Of a stretch of 64,000 bases of DNA, positions 62,450 to 64,000 are shown piece after piece. This DNA comes from Pseudomonas promysalinigenes (GTDB lineage: Bacteria; Pseudomonadota; Gammaproteobacteria; Pseudomonadales; Pseudomonadaceae): positions 806,001 to 870,000 of the forward strand of contig NZ_CP077094.1 of assembly GCF_014269025.2 (NCBI RefSeq), written 5' to 3'. The notes under the pieces were generated by a model. It was not told the DNA's origin and did not search any database. It saw only the letters and a list, made by a program, of their open reading frames with translations. How positions within the stretch are numbered: position 1 is the first letter of the stretch; the number at the start of each line of letters is the position of its first letter. Both the position numbers and the translations under genes were made by a program.

Positions 62450-63940
62450 TCACACGACCATGAACAGCACAGCAACGAAAATGCTGGCAGCCGAGAAGGT
62501 CATGGTCCGCGAGGACCAGGTGTTGAACCATTGTTGAAAACTGGCGAGGTCACGCTTGAGGGCAGTCGGTTGGCGGGTCCAGGACTGCTTGTCGAGGCGG
62601 AAGAACACATAGATTTTCATCAACGCGCCGACGATCTGGTTGTAATAGAGAATCAGCGGGTAGGCCGGGCCCACGTTGTGCCCAGAGCACAGCAACATGA
62701 TGGTGAGGATCAGGCGAGTGATGCCGATCCACAGCAGGTAGACCAGCAGGTACGCCATGCCGAATTTGAGGCTGGCGATCACCGCCACGGTCAGGCCGAG
62801 CAGGCTGGTCCACATCGACACCCGCTGGTCGAACAGCACGATGCTGGTGAACAGCCCCAGGCGGCGCAGACCAAGGCCCAGCGCCCGGGAGTTCTGCCGC
62901 AGGTTGTTGCCATACCAGCGGTACATCAGCTTGCGGCTGGCCTTGAGGAAGCTCTTTTCTGGCGGGTGCTCGACCGTGTTGATCGCCGCATCTGGCACGT
63001 AGAAGGTGTCGTAGCCAAGGCGCATCAGGCTGAACCAGCTGGACTTGTCGTCACCGGTGAGGAACTTGAAGCGGCCCAGGCGCCAGTGCATCAGCGAGTC
63101 GCTTTCGACGTCGGCGATGAACTCGGGGTTGGTCACCACGCTGGCGCGGAACATCGACATGCGCCCGGTCATGGTCAGCACGCGCTTGGACAGGGCCATG
63201 GAGCACATGTTGATGTGGCGTTGGGCGAAGCGCAGCTTGTGCCATTCGCTCATGATGTAGCCGCCGCGCACCTCGCAGAACTCGTTGGTGGTCAGGCCGC
63301 CGACGTTGGGGTACAGCTTGAACCACGGCACGGTCTTGCGAACTACGCCTTCGCCGAGCACGGTGTCACCGTCGATGACTGCCACTACGGCGTTCTCGTC
63401 GGGCAACATCCGCGAAATCGCTCGAAAACCATAAGCCAGGCCATCGCGCTTGCCGGTGCCAGCGATGCGCACGATATCCAGGGTGACATGGGAAGGGGGG
63501 TTGTATTTGGCCCACAGGCTCTTGACCAGAAGCTCATCGGACATCTCCACCAGCGAGCACACCACGGTGGTGGGGTAGCCGCATTCGATGGCTTCGCGAA
63601 TCACCGAGCTGTACACCTGAGCGGTGGTCAGTGCCTCGATACGAAAGCTGGTGACCATCAGGTAGACGTGCGATGGCGCAGCGGCATCGCCCATCTTCTG
63701 CACCTTGCGGCGCAGGTAGGGGTACACGCCGTACAGGAAGATCATGCCGCGGATGAAGTGAGTGGCGCCCATGGAATAGCGCCAGATGCCGACTGCGCCG
63801 ACCAGGAAGATGAAGTGCTTGGACTGCGAGTCGAAGATTTCGGCTGGCAGGGCCAGGGCGATCAGCATGAGCAGGCTCATGTAGAGCAGCCACCCGGCGC
63901 ACTGCAACAGCACTGTCTGGAGCCTTTGCATGTTCAGCAT
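62450..63940 (-). CDS. alg8: Mannuronan synthase catalytic subunit Alg8
   Basis: 496 aa inner-membrane GT2 glycosyltransferase polymerising GDP-mannuronate. Two N-terminal helices (about 8-52), cytoplasmic GT domain with [13 protein letters not shown] (DxD), [13 protein letters not shown] (catalytic Asp and R/QxxRW-like part), then C-terminal helices (from about 365). ATG 63940 is used; the next ATG is three codons later. It is the first alginate gene in the window; algD is expected beyond the right edge. Confidence 0.95.
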   Translation of the reverse strand: MLNMQRLQTVLLQCAGWLLYMSLLMLIALALPAEIFDSQSKHFIFLVGAVGIWRYSMGATHFIRGMIFLYGVYPYLRRKVQKMGDAAAPSHVYLMVTSFRIEALTTAQVYSSVIREAIECGYPTTVVCSLVEMSDELLVKSLWAKYNPPSHVTLDIVRIAGTGKRDGLAYGFRAISRMLPDENAVVAVIDGDTVLGEGVVRKTVPWFKLYPNVGGLTTNEFCEVRGGYIMSEWHKLRFAQRHINMCSMALSKRVLTMTGRMSMFRASVVTNPEFIADVESDSLMHWRLGRFKFLTGDDKSSWFSLMRLGYDTFYVPDAAINTVEHPPEKSFLKASRKLMYRWYGNNLRQNSRALGLGLRRLGLFTSIVLFDQRVSMWTSLLGLTVAVIASLKFGMAYLLVYLLWIGITRLILTIMLLCSGHNVGPAYPLILYYNQIVGALMKIYVFFRLDKQSWTRQPTALKRDLASFQQWFNTWSSRTMTFSAASIFVAVLFMVV

Positions 63941-63963
63941 CCGTGGAAAATTCGGGAAAAGGT

Positions 63964-63995
63964 GGGCAGCGGTGGTGGGGAGGCCACCGCTGCCC
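63964..63995 (-). terminator. Strong hairpin upstream of alg8
   Basis: GGGCAGCGGTGG and CCACCGCTGCCC form a perfect 12-bp stem with an 8-base loop, 24 bases before the alg8 start. There is no T-tract on the minus strand right after it, so it may be an attenuator or an mRNA-stabilising or processing structure between algD and alg8 rather than a full terminator. Confidence 0.55.
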
Positions 63996-64000
63996 GATCA

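Noticed and set aside
1..64000. CRISPR arrays, insertion sequences, integrases, tRNA and rRNA genes
   Set aside because: No regularly spaced repeats, transposase or integrase motifs, or cloverleaf-like sequences were noticed on either strand by eye.

Overview
The window reads as chromosome of a fluorescent pseudomonad, most likely of the Pseudomonas putida group. The evidence is high GC coding sequence, the fabV / folM / cidAB-type / hmgR-hmgA-fahA-maiA gene order I recall from P. putida, a complete Pseudomonas alginate operon, Pseudomonas-type small proteins (DUF3509-like, HopJ-like, DUF1244-like) and P. putida-like REP fragments. I saw no prophage, insertion sequence, CRISPR array, rRNA or tRNA. 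Family names come from reading motifs by eye; no database search was run.

Layout. 1-1092: 3'-truncated thiolase. 1321-6446: a four-gene agmatine operon on the minus strand (agmatine deiminase, N-carbamoylputrescine amidase, polyamine-binding protein, second agmatine deiminase with a Tat signal) and a divergent LysR gene. It closely resembles what I recall as the agu2ABCA' operon of P. aeruginosa. 6577-14333: fabV, a hydrolase, the folM-DUF1244-HopJ operon, an ABM-domain protein, a PilZ-like protein, a flavodoxin and a LysR/CidA/LrgB module. 14509-16432: a dehalogenase/epoxide-hydrolase-like enzyme and an SDR. 16643-20781: the homogentisate pathway with its IclR repressor and a clear palindromic operator. 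20775-24952: small housekeeping and stress genes, including yebG with a LexA box, psiE and a ribosome-hibernation-factor homologue.

25185-31408 is an iron-starvation module: a Fur-box-like site, three inner-membrane genes (DUF3649, PepSY, DUF3325), an ECF sigma factor, a FecR-type anti-sigma factor and an STN-type TonB receptor. 31443-34444 holds an AraC regulator, a DMT exporter and a GhrB-type reductase. Two tripartite export systems follow, each next to its own LysR gene. The first is AaeXAB-like with its own outer-membrane lipoprotein (34524-40416). The second is EmrAB-like with an outer-membrane lipoprotein and a terminal SDR (41329-47220). In the second, two near-identical 17-bp palindromes, one before the regulator and one before the pump operon, look like the regulator's operators. 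Between the two systems lies a 227-bp hairpin-forming repeat (40433-40659).

47248-49215 holds an SDR, a small membrane protein and an AT-richer orphan gene. 49274-63940 is the minus-strand alginate operon alg8-alg44-algK-algE-algG-algX-algL-algI-algJ-algF-algA. It carries everything for polymerisation, c-di-GMP control, periplasmic passage, epimerisation, acetylation and export; algD should lie just beyond the right edge.

I see no convincing wholly new system. The best leads are the exported agmatine deiminase, the paired LysR operators, the 227-bp hairpin element, the orphan at 48766 and hairpins between alginate genes.
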